Of a stretch of DNA of 64,000 nucleotides, positions 26,260 through 36,618 are shown piece after piece. Position 1 is the stretch's first letter, and each line of letters starts with the position of its first letter. The notes beneath the pieces are model-generated. The model had not been told where the DNA came from. It did not search any database and saw nothing but the letters and a program-made list of their open reading frames with translations. The translations under genes and the position numbers were made by a program. The stretch lies in contig NZ_JARBJP010000001.1 of the NCBI RefSeq assembly GCF_029309905.1, positions 496,001 through 560,000 on the forward strand, given 5' to 3'. The DNA is from Brytella acorum. Lineage in GTDB: Bacteria; Pseudomonadota; Alphaproteobacteria; Acetobacterales; Acetobacteraceae.

Positions 26260-27402
26260 ATGTCATACAAGCTGACCGCTCTTGGGCTGATGAGCGGTAC
26301 GTCGCTCGACGGGGTCGATGCCGCACTGATCGAGACGGACGGCATGGAGGTCGGCGCGCATATCGGCACCCTGACGCTTCCTTATGCGCCCGAACTGCGT
26401 GCGACATTGCGGCGCGTGCTGGATGATGTGGCGGGCCGGGCGCTCGACGATGCAAAAGCGGATGCGGGTATCGCGCAGGTCGTTCGGGACCTGACGCTTG
26501 CGCATGCCGAAGCGGTCGCAGCCCTGCGTCGTCAGCATCCCGGTGTCACGGTCGATGTCATCGGTTTTCATGGCCAGACTCTTCTCCACGCGCCGGAGCG
26601 CCGTCTGACATGGCAGGCAGGAGATGCCACGCTCCTTTCTTCTGAAACGCGCCTCCCCGTCGTGCATGACTTTCGCACGGACGATGTCGCGGCAGGCGGG
26701 CAGGGCGCGCCGCTCGCACCGCTCTATCATGCCGCGCTTCTGCGCGGACATGACCGACCCGTCGCGGTACTGAATATCGGCGGTGTCGCGAACGTGACGC
26801 TTCTGACGAATGACGGCGCGATATGGGCCTGTGACACGGGACCGGGGAACGCCCTGCTCGATGACTGGGCGGAGCGCCATACCGGCGTCGCCTGTGACCT
26901 CGATGGAGCGCTGGCCGGAGCGGGACGGGCGCGTGAGGATATCGTGGCCACCCTGTTGCGCGATCCCTATTTCGCGGTCCCTTTGCCGAAATCGCTCGAT
27001 CGTCTGTCGTTTCATCGCGCGTTTGAGGCCGTCGAGGGACTATCGGCAGAGGATGGGGCGACTACGCTTTTGGCGTTGACGGTCGAGGCCGTGCGCGCGA
27101 CCGTGCTGCCGGAGCGTCCTTGCGCGTGGTATGTCTGCGGGGGCGGGCGACACAACCCGGTGCTCATGGAGCGTCTGCGCGCGCAGCTTGGTGCGCCTGT
27201 CGAGCCCGTCGAGACGCTGGGCTGGAATGGAGATGCTCTGGAAGCGGAATGTTTCGCGTTCCTCGCCGTTCGTTCCCTGCGGGGTCTGCCGCTTTGCGTT
27301 CCCGGCACGACGGGCGTTCCGGCGCCTTTGACGGGTGGACGTCTGACATGCGCGGCGATCGCGTCGCCTCACTGGCTGGCCGGTGCCTGGGTTGCAGGAT
27401 GA
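26260..27402 (+). CDS. anmK: Anhydro-N-acetylmuramic acid kinase
   Basis: 380 residues; converts 1,6-anhydroMurNAc and ATP into MurNAc-6-P, the MurQ substrate. The motifs are LMSGTSLDGVDAALIETDG, VIGFHGQTLLHAPERR, LNIGGVANVTLL and CDTGPGNALLDDW. The frame is open from 26218, but ATG 26260 follows a GGAGAG site and gives the standard N-terminus. It begins 19 bases after murQ stops, forming a compact cell-wall salvage operon. Confidence 0.96.
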   Translation: MSYKLTALGLMSGTSLDGVDAALIETDGMEVGAHIGTLTLPYAPELRATLRRVLDDVAGRALDDAKADAGIAQVVRDLTLAHAEAVAALRRQHPGVTVDVIGFHGQTLLHAPERRLTWQAGDATLLSSETRLPVVHDFRTDDVAAGGQGAPLAPLYHAALLRGHDRPVAVLNIGGVANVTLLTNDGAIWACDTGPGNALLDDWAERHTGVACDLDGALAGAGRAREDIVATLLRDPYFAVPLPKSLDRLSFHRAFEAVEGLSAEDGATTLLALTVEAVRATVLPERPCAWYVCGGGRHNPVLMERLRAQLGAPVEPVETLGWNGDALEAECFAFLAVRSLRGLPLCVPGTTGVPAPLTGGRLTCAAIASPHWLAGAWVAG

Positions 27403-27660
27403 AGGGGTTGGCCCGATGCCGCGTGGGGGAGGCCAGAATAAAAAGGCCAGAATAAGGAATTCGGGCGGAACAGATAATCCGCGAACGTGGCCTGTCGGCT
27501 CTGGCTTCTGCATTCCCTGAAGCCGGTTTGCCTGAAAAACCCGTCATACGGAGGTTTCAGGCCGCGTCCATGTTGCCTTGATGTGCCGGGAGCAATAAGA
27601 GCAAGCCGGAATACGGCGCGTGTCCGACCGGTGGGCGCCATGCTGGGGAGTGTCCTTTCT
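27403..27660. other. Intergenic region with a two-copy 14-base tandem repeat
   Basis: AGGCCAGAATAA appears at 27430-27441 and again at 27444-27455. No RNA structure or purine-riboswitch signature was recognised ahead of purH. A GGGGAG precedes the purH start by about 11 bases. Confidence 0.35.
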
Positions 27661-29238
27661 ATGTCGTCCGAACGTCTTGCGATCCGCCGGGCCCTGTTGT
27701 CTGTCTCTGACAAGCAGGGTCTTGTCGCGCTCGGCAAGGCGCTGGTCGCGCATGGCGCGCAGCTTCTTTCGACGGGCGGTTCGGCGCGTGCCCTTCGTGA
27801 TGCGGGGCTCGCGGTGACGGATGTGTCCGAACATACCGGCTTTCCGGAGATTCTCGACGGTCGGGTCAAGACGCTCGTCCCGCAGGTGCATGGCGGCATT
27901 CTCGGTCGTCGGGATCTCCCCGAGCATGTCTCCCAGATGGCGCGACACGATATCGCGCCGATCGATCTCGTCTGCGTCAATCTTTATCCGTTCGCGGCAA
28001 CGGTCGCATCCGGCGCCGGGTGGGACGATTGCATCGAGAACATCGACATTGGCGGCCCCGCCATGGTGCGGGCGGCTGCCAAGAACCACGACCATGTTGC
28101 CATTCTGACCGCGCCCTCACAGTACGAGGATCTGATCGCGGCTCTGGAGGCGGGGGGCACGGTGCTCGAAGCCCGTCGACGCTGGGCCGCCGAGGCTTAC
28201 GCCCACACCGCCGCCTACGATTCCATGATCGCGACCTGGTTCGCCCGTCAATTGGGCGAGGAATTCCCGCCCGTGATGACGCTGAGTGGCGAGCGTCGTG
28301 AAACGCTGCGTTACGGCGAAAATCCGCATCAGAAAGCGGCGTTCTACGTCAATGGCGACACGCGTCCCGGCATTGCGACGGCCCGGCAGGTGCAGGGCAA
28401 GGCGCTGAGCTACAACAACCTGAACGATACCGACGCGGCGTTCGAAGCCGTGGCCGAGTTCGATCGTCCCGCTATCGTGATCGTCAAGCATGCCAACCCC
28501 TGCGGCGTGGCCGTGGCGGATACGGCGGAGGCGGCCTGGGCGGCGGCGTTACGTTGTGATCCGGTTTCGGCATTCGGGGGGATCGTGGCGCTTAACCGGA
28601 CGCTGGATGCCGCGACCGCGGAGCAGATTTCAACGATCTTCACCGAAGTGATCGTTGCTCCCGACGCCGACGAAGCGGCTCAGGCCGTACTCTCCAAAAA
28701 GAAAAACCTGCGTCTCCTGCTGACGGGCAGTGTGCCCGACCCGACCGCTCCGGGCCTGGCCTTCAAGTCGGTTGCGGGCGGGTTTCTGGCGCAGGACCGC
28801 GATGCGGGGCGCGTGGAGGAGGCTGATCTGCGGGTCGTGACGAAGCGTGCTCCGACCAGCGCCGAAATGCAGGATCTGCTGTTCGCTTTCCGCGTGGCCA
28901 AGCACGTCAAGTCCAATGCGGTGATCTACGCGAAGAACGGGGCGACCGTGGGCATCGGCGCCGGTCAGATGTCTCGCGTGGATTCAGCGCGCATCGCGGC
29001 CCGCAAGAGCCAGGATGCGGCGGAAGCCGCGGGCGAGAGCGCGCCCTTGACGAGCGGTTCGGTCGCGGCTTCCGATGCTTTCTTCCCGTTCGCTGACGGG
29101 TTGGAGAGCGTGATCGCGGCGGGTGCGGTGGCGGTCATCCAGCCCGGCGGCTCGATCCGGGATCAGGAAGTGATCGACGCGGCCGACCGCGCGGGAATTG
29201 CCATGGTGTTCACCGGAATGCGTCATTTCCGCCATTGA
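27661..29238 (+). CDS. purH: Bifunctional AICAR transformylase / IMP cyclohydrolase
   Basis: 525 residues, catalysing the last two steps to IMP. The N-terminal cyclohydrolase domain shows [33 protein letters not shown] and [18 protein letters not shown]. The transformylase domain shows [31 protein letters not shown], the catalytic KHANPCGVA, and [12 protein letters not shown]. Upstream in-frame starts exist at 27487 and 27643; homology begins at 27661, so that start is used. Confidence 0.97.
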   Translation: MSSERLAIRRALLSVSDKQGLVALGKALVAHGAQLLSTGGSARALRDAGLAVTDVSEHTGFPEILDGRVKTLVPQVHGGILGRRDLPEHVSQMARHDIAPIDLVCVNLYPFAATVASGAGWDDCIENIDIGGPAMVRAAAKNHDHVAILTAPSQYEDLIAALEAGGTVLEARRRWAAEAYAHTAAYDSMIATWFARQLGEEFPPVMTLSGERRETLRYGENPHQKAAFYVNGDTRPGIATARQVQGKALSYNNLNDTDAAFEAVAEFDRPAIVIVKHANPCGVAVADTAEAAWAAALRCDPVSAFGGIVALNRTLDAATAEQISTIFTEVIVAPDADEAAQAVLSKKKNLRLLLTGSVPDPTAPGLAFKSVAGGFLAQDRDAGRVEEADLRVVTKRAPTSAEMQDLLFAFRVAKHVKSNAVIYAKNGATVGIGAGQMSRVDSARIAARKSQDAAEAAGESAPLTSGSVAASDAFFPFADGLESVIAAGAVAVIQPGGSIRDQEVIDAADRAGIAMVFTGMRHFRH

Positions 29239-29261
29239 GGCCGTGAAGAAGGAAGAGAACG

Positions 29262-29987
29262 ATGCGTAACAGGTTCTTGAGCGCGGTTCTGCTGGGAGGG
29301 ATCTTTGCGTTCTCACCCCCCGCAACACGATCCGCGCATGCGGCGAAGCCGCAGACTGCTGTGCCGACGAGTTATGCCGCGAGTTGCGTGTTCGATATTT
29401 CCATGCTGCCGACGGTCGAGGGGAAAATTTCACGCCTCCTGCCCGGTACGCATGGAGATGTTGTGGGCGTTATTTTCGCGGATGGGAATGAGGTCGTGAT
29501 GCCTCCCGGGCTTGCGGCCCAGGACCATAACCTGCGCATTGGTGCGCCATTGGCCGTGCGCGGCCTGATGGCGCCGTCTCTTCATCTTGTGCGCGCCTTT
29601 GCACTGGCGGGGCAGCCGGTCGTCTGTGCGGCGCCGATGCCTGAAATGGTGACGGCGTCACCCCCAACCAGCGCACAGGGCGTCGTCGAACGCCTTTTGC
29701 ATGACGGTGACGGTGCTGTGGCCGGTGCGCTTCTCACGGATGGTACGGTACTGCGTACGCCGGCCGCAGGCGCCCGATCCGCTGACCTCGTGCCCGGCAA
29801 GACCGTTTATGCTGACGGCAAGGGCTATCAGACGGCCTATGGAAAGCTTGTTCTGGTCGATATTCTCGGGCCGAGCCGCGCGCAGGCCGTCCATATTTCG
29901 GACGAACCGCCGGTTCCGCGGGGCGCCGCGCCGGGCTCCCCGGCATATGACGAATTGCCGGGCGCCGTTTCCACGGGAGATGAGTGA
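29262..29987 (+). CDS. Secreted protein with two similar halves, function unknown
   Basis: 241 residues, not recognised. A signal peptide (about residues 1-27, ending SAHAAKP) is followed by two related beta-rich units. One is GKISRLLPGTHGDVVGVIFA with DGNEVVMPPGLAAQ (about residues 53-90); the other is GVVERLLHDGDGAVAGALLT with DGTVLRTPAAGARS (about 138-173). Each then has a PG.. or IG.. segment. The pattern of short strands resembles small beta-barrel (OB/SH3-like) repeats. A similar repeat style occurs in uncharacterised proteins of acetic acid bacteria, but I cannot name a family. It starts 23 bases after purH. Confidence 0.75.
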   Translation: MRNRFLSAVLLGGIFAFSPPATRSAHAAKPQTAVPTSYAASCVFDISMLPTVEGKISRLLPGTHGDVVGVIFADGNEVVMPPGLAAQDHNLRIGAPLAVRGLMAPSLHLVRAFALAGQPVVCAAPMPEMVTASPPTSAQGVVERLLHDGDGAVAGALLTDGTVLRTPAAGARSADLVPGKTVYADGKGYQTAYGKLVLVDILGPSRAQAVHISDEPPVPRGAAPGSPAYDELPGAVSTGDE

Positions 29988-30121
29988 CGCTTTTCCCGAG
30001 TCATTCGGGCGGGGTTGGGCGGTGGCGTTGCATGGCCGAGGCTGTGCAACAGGCGGGGAATGTCTGGTTTGAAGGGGCAATGGCTGACATGGCGGCTAAA
30101 AACCGTTAGGAGGCCTTCATC

Positions 30122-30943
30122 ATGATTGCTCGTTCTTCCGTTCGCGTTGCCGCCCTTTATTGTTTTACGCGCTTCGAAGATCCCTCCTCGCTGCGCGATG
30201 CTCTTCTTGAGCGGTGTATCAGCGAGGGGGTGTACGGCACGCTTCTTCTCGCTCATGAGGGCATTAACGGGACGATCGCGGGCAGTGACGAAGGCATTGA
30301 ACAGGTTCTGAACCTGGTCCGTGCGCTTCCGGGCTGCATGGACATCGAGGTCAAAGACTCCTGGACACAAACGCTGCCCTTCAAGCGCATGAAAGTGCGG
30401 CTCAAGCGTGAGATTGTCACGATGGGAGAGCCTGATATCGATCCTTTATCCGGCGTGGGCCATTATGTGTCCCCGGAAGACTGGAACACCTTGATCCGCG
30501 ATCCTGACACCATCCTGATCGACACCCGCAATCACTACGAAGTCGAATTCGGTACGTTTCGGGGAGCCATTGACCCGCAGACTTCCCATTTTCGCGATTT
30601 TCCGGCCTGGTTTCGCGACAATCGCAAGCGCCTTCTCTCGGGACGCGTGGCACCGAAAATCGCGATGTTCTGCACGGGCGGAATTCGATGTGAAAAAGCA
30701 ACGGCTTTCGTAAAATCTGAAGGCATTGGCGAAGTCTACCACCTCAAAGGCGGTATTCTGAATTATCTTGAGCGCATCCCGGCGGAGGAAAGCCGATGGG
30801 ACGGTGAATGCTTCGTATTTGACGAACGTGTGAGCGTGACATACGGGGTTGTGAAGAGTGAGGACGTCCAGTCTGAGCATGACGGGCGACAGGCCGATGC
30901 CGATCTCCTGCCGGTGAAGGACGGTGAAGCGCCCCAAAGGTAA
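30122..30943 (+). CDS. trhO: tRNA uridine(34) hydroxylase, rhodanese-like
   Basis: 273 residues. The N-terminal domain ([19 protein letters not shown]) and the rhodanese domain ([20 protein letters not shown]) precede the active-site loop [15 protein letters not shown], with the catalytic Cys at residue 184 and a second Cys at 190. It matches TrhO/YceA, which installs 5-hydroxyuridine at the tRNA wobble position using O2 (family knowledge). A GGAGGCC site precedes the start. It stands alone, with 430 bases before the next gene. Confidence 0.93.
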   Translation: MIARSSVRVAALYCFTRFEDPSSLRDALLERCISEGVYGTLLLAHEGINGTIAGSDEGIEQVLNLVRALPGCMDIEVKDSWTQTLPFKRMKVRLKREIVTMGEPDIDPLSGVGHYVSPEDWNTLIRDPDTILIDTRNHYEVEFGTFRGAIDPQTSHFRDFPAWFRDNRKRLLSGRVAPKIAMFCTGGIRCEKATAFVKSEGIGEVYHLKGGILNYLERIPAEESRWDGECFVFDERVSVTYGVVKSEDVQSEHDGRQADADLLPVKDGEAPQR

Positions 30944-31374
30944 AGGGTAGCCTTCAAGGTGGGCGCTGTTTTTTTGTGCAGGCTATTTCACGCCTGTTGG
31001 CATAGCCGTTCGGTATCGTGACGGGGCAACGCGTTTTCCGGTCCATCAACACCCATGCCATAGGGTTTTTCTTTCTTACCCACGTGACAACACGATCGCT
31101 CACGCCACGCGCGTAAACTCATGTTTCGCGCGGGTCTATTCGGGTCGTAGATGCAAGAAATCCCTGCTCTCAACCTCTCCTTTCTTCGAAGATATCGGCA
31201 CATGCATCCCGTTAAGCGCGGCTGTGTTGTCTACAACCTTTGGTTAACGGAAGTGCAACTATTTGTAATGGACAGAAAAACGCACACTCTGTCGAATGCG
31301 TAACGAAACGATCTTGTTTCATTCCGTTGCTCTATCTTTCCATAACGGTCCGCGCATATCAAAAATGAGGCATC
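30944..31374. other. Long intergenic region upstream of the first TonB receptor
   Basis: No gene was seen. It contains a short palindrome GAAAC-N6-GTTTC at 31305-31320, 55 bases before the receptor start, and a GTTAA/TTAAC inverted pair at 31211-31248. Either could be an operator. The length suits a regulated receptor promoter; no Fur-box match was convincing. Confidence 0.35.
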
Positions 31375-34300
31375 ATGGCTGAAGAAAACACTATCGGAAA
31401 GTATGGACGTCATCTCCGCAAGTGCTGTCCTGATCTGCTCCGGCTTTTCGCAGGTGTTTCCATCACCGTACTGACGGCCTTCCCATCGTATGCCCAGACC
31501 ACGCAGGATCACGTCACGACGACCACGCCGGTCAAAAAGCACGTCGTGGCACGCAAATCCGCCAGAAAAACGCATGTGACGCCCCATGGCACCCCTTCTT
31601 CCGCCAGGCGTTCATCTCCTTCAAAAGCATCCCCGGCCAGCAGTATGCCTAGCGTGACGCAGGATCATGCGCAAAAAAGAGACGATCTTTATGGCGGTAA
31701 AAACGCAGATGCCATCGAGCAGGTGACCGTTACCGGCACACGGCTTTCGCAAACCCGCCTGACGAACGTCATGGCCGGAACGACGCTGGACGCGGATCAG
31801 TTGAAGGCGCGCGGCTACACCAATCTCGGCCTCGCGCTGCTGCGCGAAAATCCGGCCTTTTCGGTGCCCTCGAACAGCCAGATCGGCAGCCAGAACTCCT
31901 GGGGTGCGGGCCAGACCTTTACCGGGCTTCTCGCGCTGGGCGAGCAGCGCACGCTGACGCTCATCAACGGCATGCGCATGGTCGGTGGCGCCACGGCGTC
32001 GATCTACGGCGCGGGTACGGGTTCTCAGGTTGACGTGGGCACGATCCCGACCTCCCTGATCAAGAAGATCGACACCAAATACGGCGGCGCGGGCGCAGCC
32101 TATGGCGCCGATGCGGTCGCGGGTGTCGTGAACTACGAGCTGGACGATCATTTCACGGGCGTCGATTTCAGCGCGCAGGGTGACTGGACGCAAAAACTCG
32201 ATGCACCGCAGGAAAAGATCTATTTCAAGGCGGGTACCACCTTCGATCACGGCAAAGGCGGCCTCGTCTTCGACGTCGAGTACCGCAACGCGGGCGGAAT
32301 GGTTTATAATGATCGCCGCAACCTGATCGGCAGCAACTCCGAAACCTATCTCTGGCCCGCTCTGGACAGTACGTCGCCCTACTCTTACGTGCTGACGCGC
32401 AACGAGCGTTATATCCAGGTCAACGCGAGCGGCATCCCGCTGCTGAACGGCTATCAGAATCCCAGTCTCTACGGTGCCGCCCGCGGCGGCATCGCCGCTC
32501 CAGGCGGCGGCGCGCTTCAGTTCAGCAAGGATGGTAAAAGCCTCATTCCGATTACCGGAGCTCTTGTTCAGAGCAATTATTACGCCGCTGGCGGTAATGG
32601 TATGTCATTCGAGGACTATGACCAGCTTTTCACACCTTCCAGTTCGCTGAACCTGACCCATGTCGGTCACTATGACTTCAGTGACCACCTGCATGCGACA
32701 TGGCAGGCCTGGTATCAACGTGGCGAAGCCAAGAGCACGATCAGTGACGGCTACTGGTCTTCGGCGATGTTCGATGCGCCGCTCAACATGGATAATTACC
32801 TCAACAGCAGCAACGTCAATGGCGCGCTCACCCTCAGGACGGACAATCCCTACCTGACGGATGCCGAGCGCAGCACGATCGTCAATGCCCTGGCGGCCAA
32901 AGGGCTTCCGACCGATCAGTTCTACATGGCGCGCGACACCCATGATCTGCGCGAAGGCATGTTCACCACGACCAATCAGATGTTCCGTTTCCAGGGCGGG
33001 CTGAATGGGGATTTCAATGCGGTCGGGCGTCATTTCGAGTGGAATGTGCGCGGCGAATACAGCCGCTACATGAACAGCACGGCGACCCCAATGGTTGTCA
33101 CGCAGAACCTGATCAACGCGCTCGATGCCGTGAGGCTGCCCGATGGGTCGATCGGCTGTGCGCCGGGTGTCGTCAACTCGACGGCTCCGACCGTCAGCAA
33201 GACCTGTGCGCCCCTCAACCTGTTCGGTGAAAACCAAGCGTCGCCCGCCGCCATCGACTACACGACGGCGATCGCAAAGCCGAAAAACGCAAATTCGCAG
33301 CGAGACCTGCAGGCCGAGATCCATAGCACGGTGGTCCATTTGCCCGCGGGCGACGTACGCTGGGATATCGGCTACGAGCATCGTCGCGAGGCCTATAACT
33401 TCGACAGCGGTGCGGCCCTGCGCGGCGAGCAACTCGCTGACGGTTCCTACCGCCAGTATGGCGACGATATCCCGATCCCCAATACGGGCGGCGCGTATCA
33501 CACGCATGAGGTCTTCGGCGAGCTGGATGTCCCGCTGATCTCGCCAAACATGCACATGCCCGCAGCCTACAGCCTCTCAGCGACCGCGAACGGGCGCTAT
33601 ATCAACAACAACATGGCCGGCGGCTACTGGACCTACATGTTCGGTGGTGCGTGGTGGCCGACGCAGGATTTCGGTTTCAGCGGCAACTACGCCCGCTCCG
33701 TGCGTAATCCGTCCGTCACGGAATTGTTCGCCCCGAAAAGCCGCGTTGCCAACATGGCCAGCGATCCATGTTCGCAGGAAGATCTGGCCAACGGTCCCGA
33801 TCCGGCCACCCGTCAGGCAAACTGCGCCAGGGAAGGCATCCCGAGCAATTTCGAATCCAACATTGTCAATTACACCGTATTCGGCACCAATGGAGGCAAT
33901 CCCCATCTGAAGAACGAAGTCTCAACGAGTTACACCGGATCGGCGCATTTCGTCCCGCGCTTCGTGCCCGGGCTTCAGCTCGACGCGTCTTTCGTCGATG
34001 TGAAGATTTCCAATGAGATCACCTCGCTGGGGATCAGCTCCATCATGGCGGCATGCTACGATTCGAAAGATTTTCCCAACGCCTACTGCAATCTCTTCAC
34101 ACGTGACGCTGATCATCAGGTGACGAGTTACGAAGAAGGCTATGTGAACATTGCGGGCCAGCACATGCAGGCGCTGGAGGCCGCACTGAATTACAATCTG
34201 CCGCTACGTCGCATCAATGCCGCCTGGCGCGATTTTGGAGAGTTCAACCTTTCGGTCAACTACAACCATTACGTCAAGAATACGACGAGCTATCTCGGAA

Positions 34301-34647
34301 CATCCTATCAGGGATTTGGCGGCACGGGTCAGCCTCAGGACTCGTTTACGGCCAACCTCAACTACATGCGCGGTCCGCTGACGTTGCAGTGGCAGACGAT
34401 CTATTATGGTCCGTCCCAGTTCGGCGTGCAGGCCGGGAAATACGCGCAAAATTATAACGATCGTCCGGATTTCGCCTATTTCAATGCGACGATCGGATAC
34501 AGAATTACGAAAAACTTCGACGTCAACTTCATGATTAACAATGCGACAAACGCCGTCCCCAGATATGCGGGCACGACGAGCCTCGGACGATATTATGACG
34601 CGATGCTCGGACGCGCGTTCCAGCTTCAGCTTGGCGCGCACTTCTGA
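31375..34647 (+). CDS. TonB-dependent outer-membrane receptor
   Basis: 1,090 residues. A signal peptide (LRLFAGVSITVLTAFPSYAQ) is followed by a Thr/Lys/Ser-rich linker to about residue 115 and a TonB-box-like EQVTVTGTRL. The plug domain follows (GEQRTLTLINGMRMVGG; SLIKKIDTKYGGAGAAYGAD). The large beta-barrel ends in an aromatic residue (QLQLGAHF), as required for outer-membrane insertion. There is no STN domain, so it takes up a ligand but does not signal to FecR. Loop motifs do not reveal the substrate. It belongs to the large TonB receptor class common in Caulobacter and Xanthomonas. Confidence 0.93.
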   Translation: MAEENTIGKYGRHLRKCCPDLLRLFAGVSITVLTAFPSYAQTTQDHVTTTTPVKKHVVARKSARKTHVTPHGTPSSARRSSPSKASPASSMPSVTQDHAQKRDDLYGGKNADAIEQVTVTGTRLSQTRLTNVMAGTTLDADQLKARGYTNLGLALLRENPAFSVPSNSQIGSQNSWGAGQTFTGLLALGEQRTLTLINGMRMVGGATASIYGAGTGSQVDVGTIPTSLIKKIDTKYGGAGAAYGADAVAGVVNYELDDHFTGVDFSAQGDWTQKLDAPQEKIYFKAGTTFDHGKGGLVFDVEYRNAGGMVYNDRRNLIGSNSETYLWPALDSTSPYSYVLTRNERYIQVNASGIPLLNGYQNPSLYGAARGGIAAPGGGALQFSKDGKSLIPITGALVQSNYYAAGGNGMSFEDYDQLFTPSSSLNLTHVGHYDFSDHLHATWQAWYQRGEAKSTISDGYWSSAMFDAPLNMDNYLNSSNVNGALTLRTDNPYLTDAERSTIVNALAAKGLPTDQFYMARDTHDLREGMFTTTNQMFRFQGGLNGDFNAVGRHFEWNVRGEYSRYMNSTATPMVVTQNLINALDAVRLPDGSIGCAPGVVNSTAPTVSKTCAPLNLFGENQASPAAIDYTTAIAKPKNANSQRDLQAEIHSTVVHLPAGDVRWDIGYEHRREAYNFDSGAALRGEQLADGSYRQYGDDIPIPNTGGAYHTHEVFGELDVPLISPNMHMPAAYSLSATANGRYINNNMAGGYWTYMFGGAWWPTQDFGFSGNYARSVRNPSVTELFAPKSRVANMASDPCSQEDLANGPDPATRQANCAREGIPSNFESNIVNYTVFGTNGGNPHLKNEVSTSYTGSAHFVPRFVPGLQLDASFVDVKISNEITSLGISSIMAACYDSKDFPNAYCNLFTRDADHQVTSYEEGYVNIAGQHMQALEAALNYNLPLRRINAAWRDFGEFNLSVNYNHYVKNTTSYLGTSYQGFGGTGQPQDSFTANLNYMRGPLTLQWQTIYYGPSQFGVQAGKYAQNYNDRPDFAYFNATIGYRITKNFDVNFMINNATNAVPRYAGTTSLGRYYDAMLGRAFQLQLGAHF

Positions 34648-34753
34648 TCGAATTCAAAATATCCCATATATTTTCTTGTTGCGTCGGTTTTCTCTCGTGT
34701 CGTGAAAATATTCTGTAACACGACGCGAGACCGCCAGTAGTCCAGACTATCAT

Positions 34754-35977
34754 ATGTCACGACCGGAGCCGCGCTCTTTCTCGGCGCTGTCGCAGGCGCG
34801 CCGGCGGGATTTCACGGAGCGAAGCCAGTCTCATAGCTGTCGGCATGTGCGAGATCGGAGCAACGATCATCAAACCGTCACACACACGGAGCCAAACGCT
34901 TCTTACAAGACCTTTCCGCAAACCGTCCGATCGGATCCTCTTCCCGTGCTGTTACTCAGACTGCTATTTTCTGTTGCACTGAGCGCTTACGCACTCGTCC
35001 CGCTCAAGGTTTATGCCTGGGGAGAGAAGGCACATTCCGTCATCGACCGAACGGCGATCGACGCTCTTCCGGAGGACGGTCCGAACTATCTGAAAAGGCA
35101 GATCTCGCTCATCGCGGACTCCGCCAGCGTGCCGGATAGCTGGCGGGGCTCGAGCGAGCCGTTTTCCAAGATGACCGAAGACCCCAATCATGGCTGGTTT
35201 CGTGAACAGTTCTCCTTTCTGAAAACGATTCCCCGCTCGCGGATCGAGTTCATTCTTGCTTTGTATGACGAGCATCAACGGCTCGCACGCCTCGGATCGC
35301 CCGAAGCGAAAAGAATGAACGTTCGTTGGACTGGCACCCTGCCTTATGCCGTGGTCGAAGGCTATGAGCATCTCGTCGCGGACATGCGCTTGATTCGCGC
35401 GCAGGAGGCCGCGGGACACGATTCCTCGGCCCTTCAGATCGATACCGCGTTCATGGTCGCGTGGATGGGACATTATGTCGGGGACGGATCGCAACCGCTG
35501 CATGTGACGATCCATCACGATGGTTGGGTCGGTCCCAATCCGCGAAATTACACGCGCGATCATGAAGTCCACGGCCGCTTCGAGTCCGATTATGTCGAAA
35601 TGATCAATCTGACGGAGCAGGACGTACAGCAGCATCTCACCCCGATCGGACACCAGAATGGAGACGTCTTCGATCTCGTTCTTGCGTATCTCGCCCAGTC
35701 GCATCGTGACGTGGAAACGGTCTATGCGCTCGATCAGTCAGGAGCGCTGAAAGACCCGCAAAACAAACAGGCGCGCCAGCTGGTATACGAACGCACAGCG
35801 GCCGCCGCATCCATGCTGCGCGACCTTGTCTACCGAGCGTGGCGGGAGAGTGCATTGCCCTCTCGGACGGCCGGGCAACCCAATCCCGCCGACCCTGAGA
35901 GCCCCGGATACGATTCCGCAGCCGGGACAGTGCCCGCCGCGCGCTCCCCCATCCTCCTGCCGTTACCGGCTCGCTAA
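34754..35977 (+). CDS. Secreted S1/P1-type nuclease or phosphoesterase
   Basis: Up to 407 residues. A hydrophobic signal segment (LLLRLLFSVALSAYALVPLKVYA) ends just before AWGEKAHSVIDRTAIDALP. In this trinuclear-zinc family the Trp at the mature N-terminus (here Trp89) binds zinc. Other ligands are seen in MGHYVGDGSQPLHVTIHH and in the later HEVHGRFESDY. A long pre-signal N-terminus is unusual; a GTG at 34946 would give a normal signal peptide, so the true start is uncertain. It probably hydrolyses nucleic acids or phospholipids in the periplasm or outside, next to outer-membrane receptors that might import products. Confidence 0.85.
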   Translation: MSRPEPRSFSALSQARRRDFTERSQSHSCRHVRDRSNDHQTVTHTEPNASYKTFPQTVRSDPLPVLLLRLLFSVALSAYALVPLKVYAWGEKAHSVIDRTAIDALPEDGPNYLKRQISLIADSASVPDSWRGSSEPFSKMTEDPNHGWFREQFSFLKTIPRSRIEFILALYDEHQRLARLGSPEAKRMNVRWTGTLPYAVVEGYEHLVADMRLIRAQEAAGHDSSALQIDTAFMVAWMGHYVGDGSQPLHVTIHHDGWVGPNPRNYTRDHEVHGRFESDYVEMINLTEQDVQQHLTPIGHQNGDVFDLVLAYLAQSHRDVETVYALDQSGALKDPQNKQARQLVYERTAAAASMLRDLVYRAWRESALPSRTAGQPNPADPESPGYDSAAGTVPAARSPILLPLPAR

Positions 35978-36036
35978 AGCCGGTTCGGTCCGCGGCAGAC
36001 TTACCCAGTCTGCCATGAGGTCAATTTTTTGGAGCG

Positions 36037-36618
36037 GTGTCAGTCTTGGATTTTCATTGCGATGACAGGATCGTCTGGATTTCACAGCAGATCCTGCCTC
36101 ATGAGCCGGATGTGCGCCGGTGGCTGCGCGCCTTTCGTGATATCGACACCGACGACGTCATTCAGGAATGCTACGCCGCTCTTCTCGACGTCGAGGTTGC
36201 GTCGGTGAGGGCGCCCAGAGCCTATTTCTTTCGCATCGCCCGAAATGTGGTCTTGCAACAGTACCGTCGGGCAAAAGTCGTCTCCATCACGGCCCTGACC
36301 GAGTTCGAAATCCACGATGTCGTGGATGATGCTCCCTGTGCTCACCGCACGATTGAAGCACGGCAGGAACTCGAACGACTTCATCGCATGGTGCAGAACC
36401 TTCCCGAACGCTGCCGTCAGGTCCTGCTGCTGAGAAAGCTCGAAGGGCTCTCGCAACGCCAGGTTTCCGAACGGCTTGGAATTTCGGAAAGCATCGTCGA
36501 AAAGCAGGTCGCCCGTGGATTGCGTGCGCTCAACCGACTGTTCTCCGACGAGCGACCGATAGTCCCGGAGGCACGCTATTTCCCTCTGGAGAAGGTTACG
36601 ACGTACGTTGAGTCATGA
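36037..36618 (+). CDS. ECF-type sigma factor, FecI-like
   Basis: 193 residues. The region-2 motif IDTDDVIQECYAALLDVE, then APRAYFFRIARNVVLQQYRR, and region 4 (RMVQNLPERCRQVLLLRKL with EGLSQRQVSERLGISESIVE) match FecI-type sigma factors. It starts at GTG with GGAG only two bases away, so the precise start is not certain. It overlaps the FecR-like gene by 11 bases, the classic sigma/anti-sigma coupling, and a signalling receptor follows. Confidence 0.92.
   Translation: MSVLDFHCDDRIVWISQQILPHEPDVRRWLRAFRDIDTDDVIQECYAALLDVEVASVRAPRAYFFRIARNVVLQQYRRAKVVSITALTEFEIHDVVDDAPCAHRTIEARQELERLHRMVQNLPERCRQVLLLRKLEGLSQRQVSERLGISESIVEKQVARGLRALNRLFSDERPIVPEARYFPLEKVTTYVES

Noticed and set aside
27403-27660. 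A purine riboswitch ahead of purH
   Set aside because: No recognisable three-way-junction core was found; only a short 14-base tandem repeat is present.
30944-31374. A Fur box controlling the first TonB receptor
   Set aside because: The palindromes present do not resemble the GATAATGAT-type Fur site, and nothing else at the locus is iron-specific.
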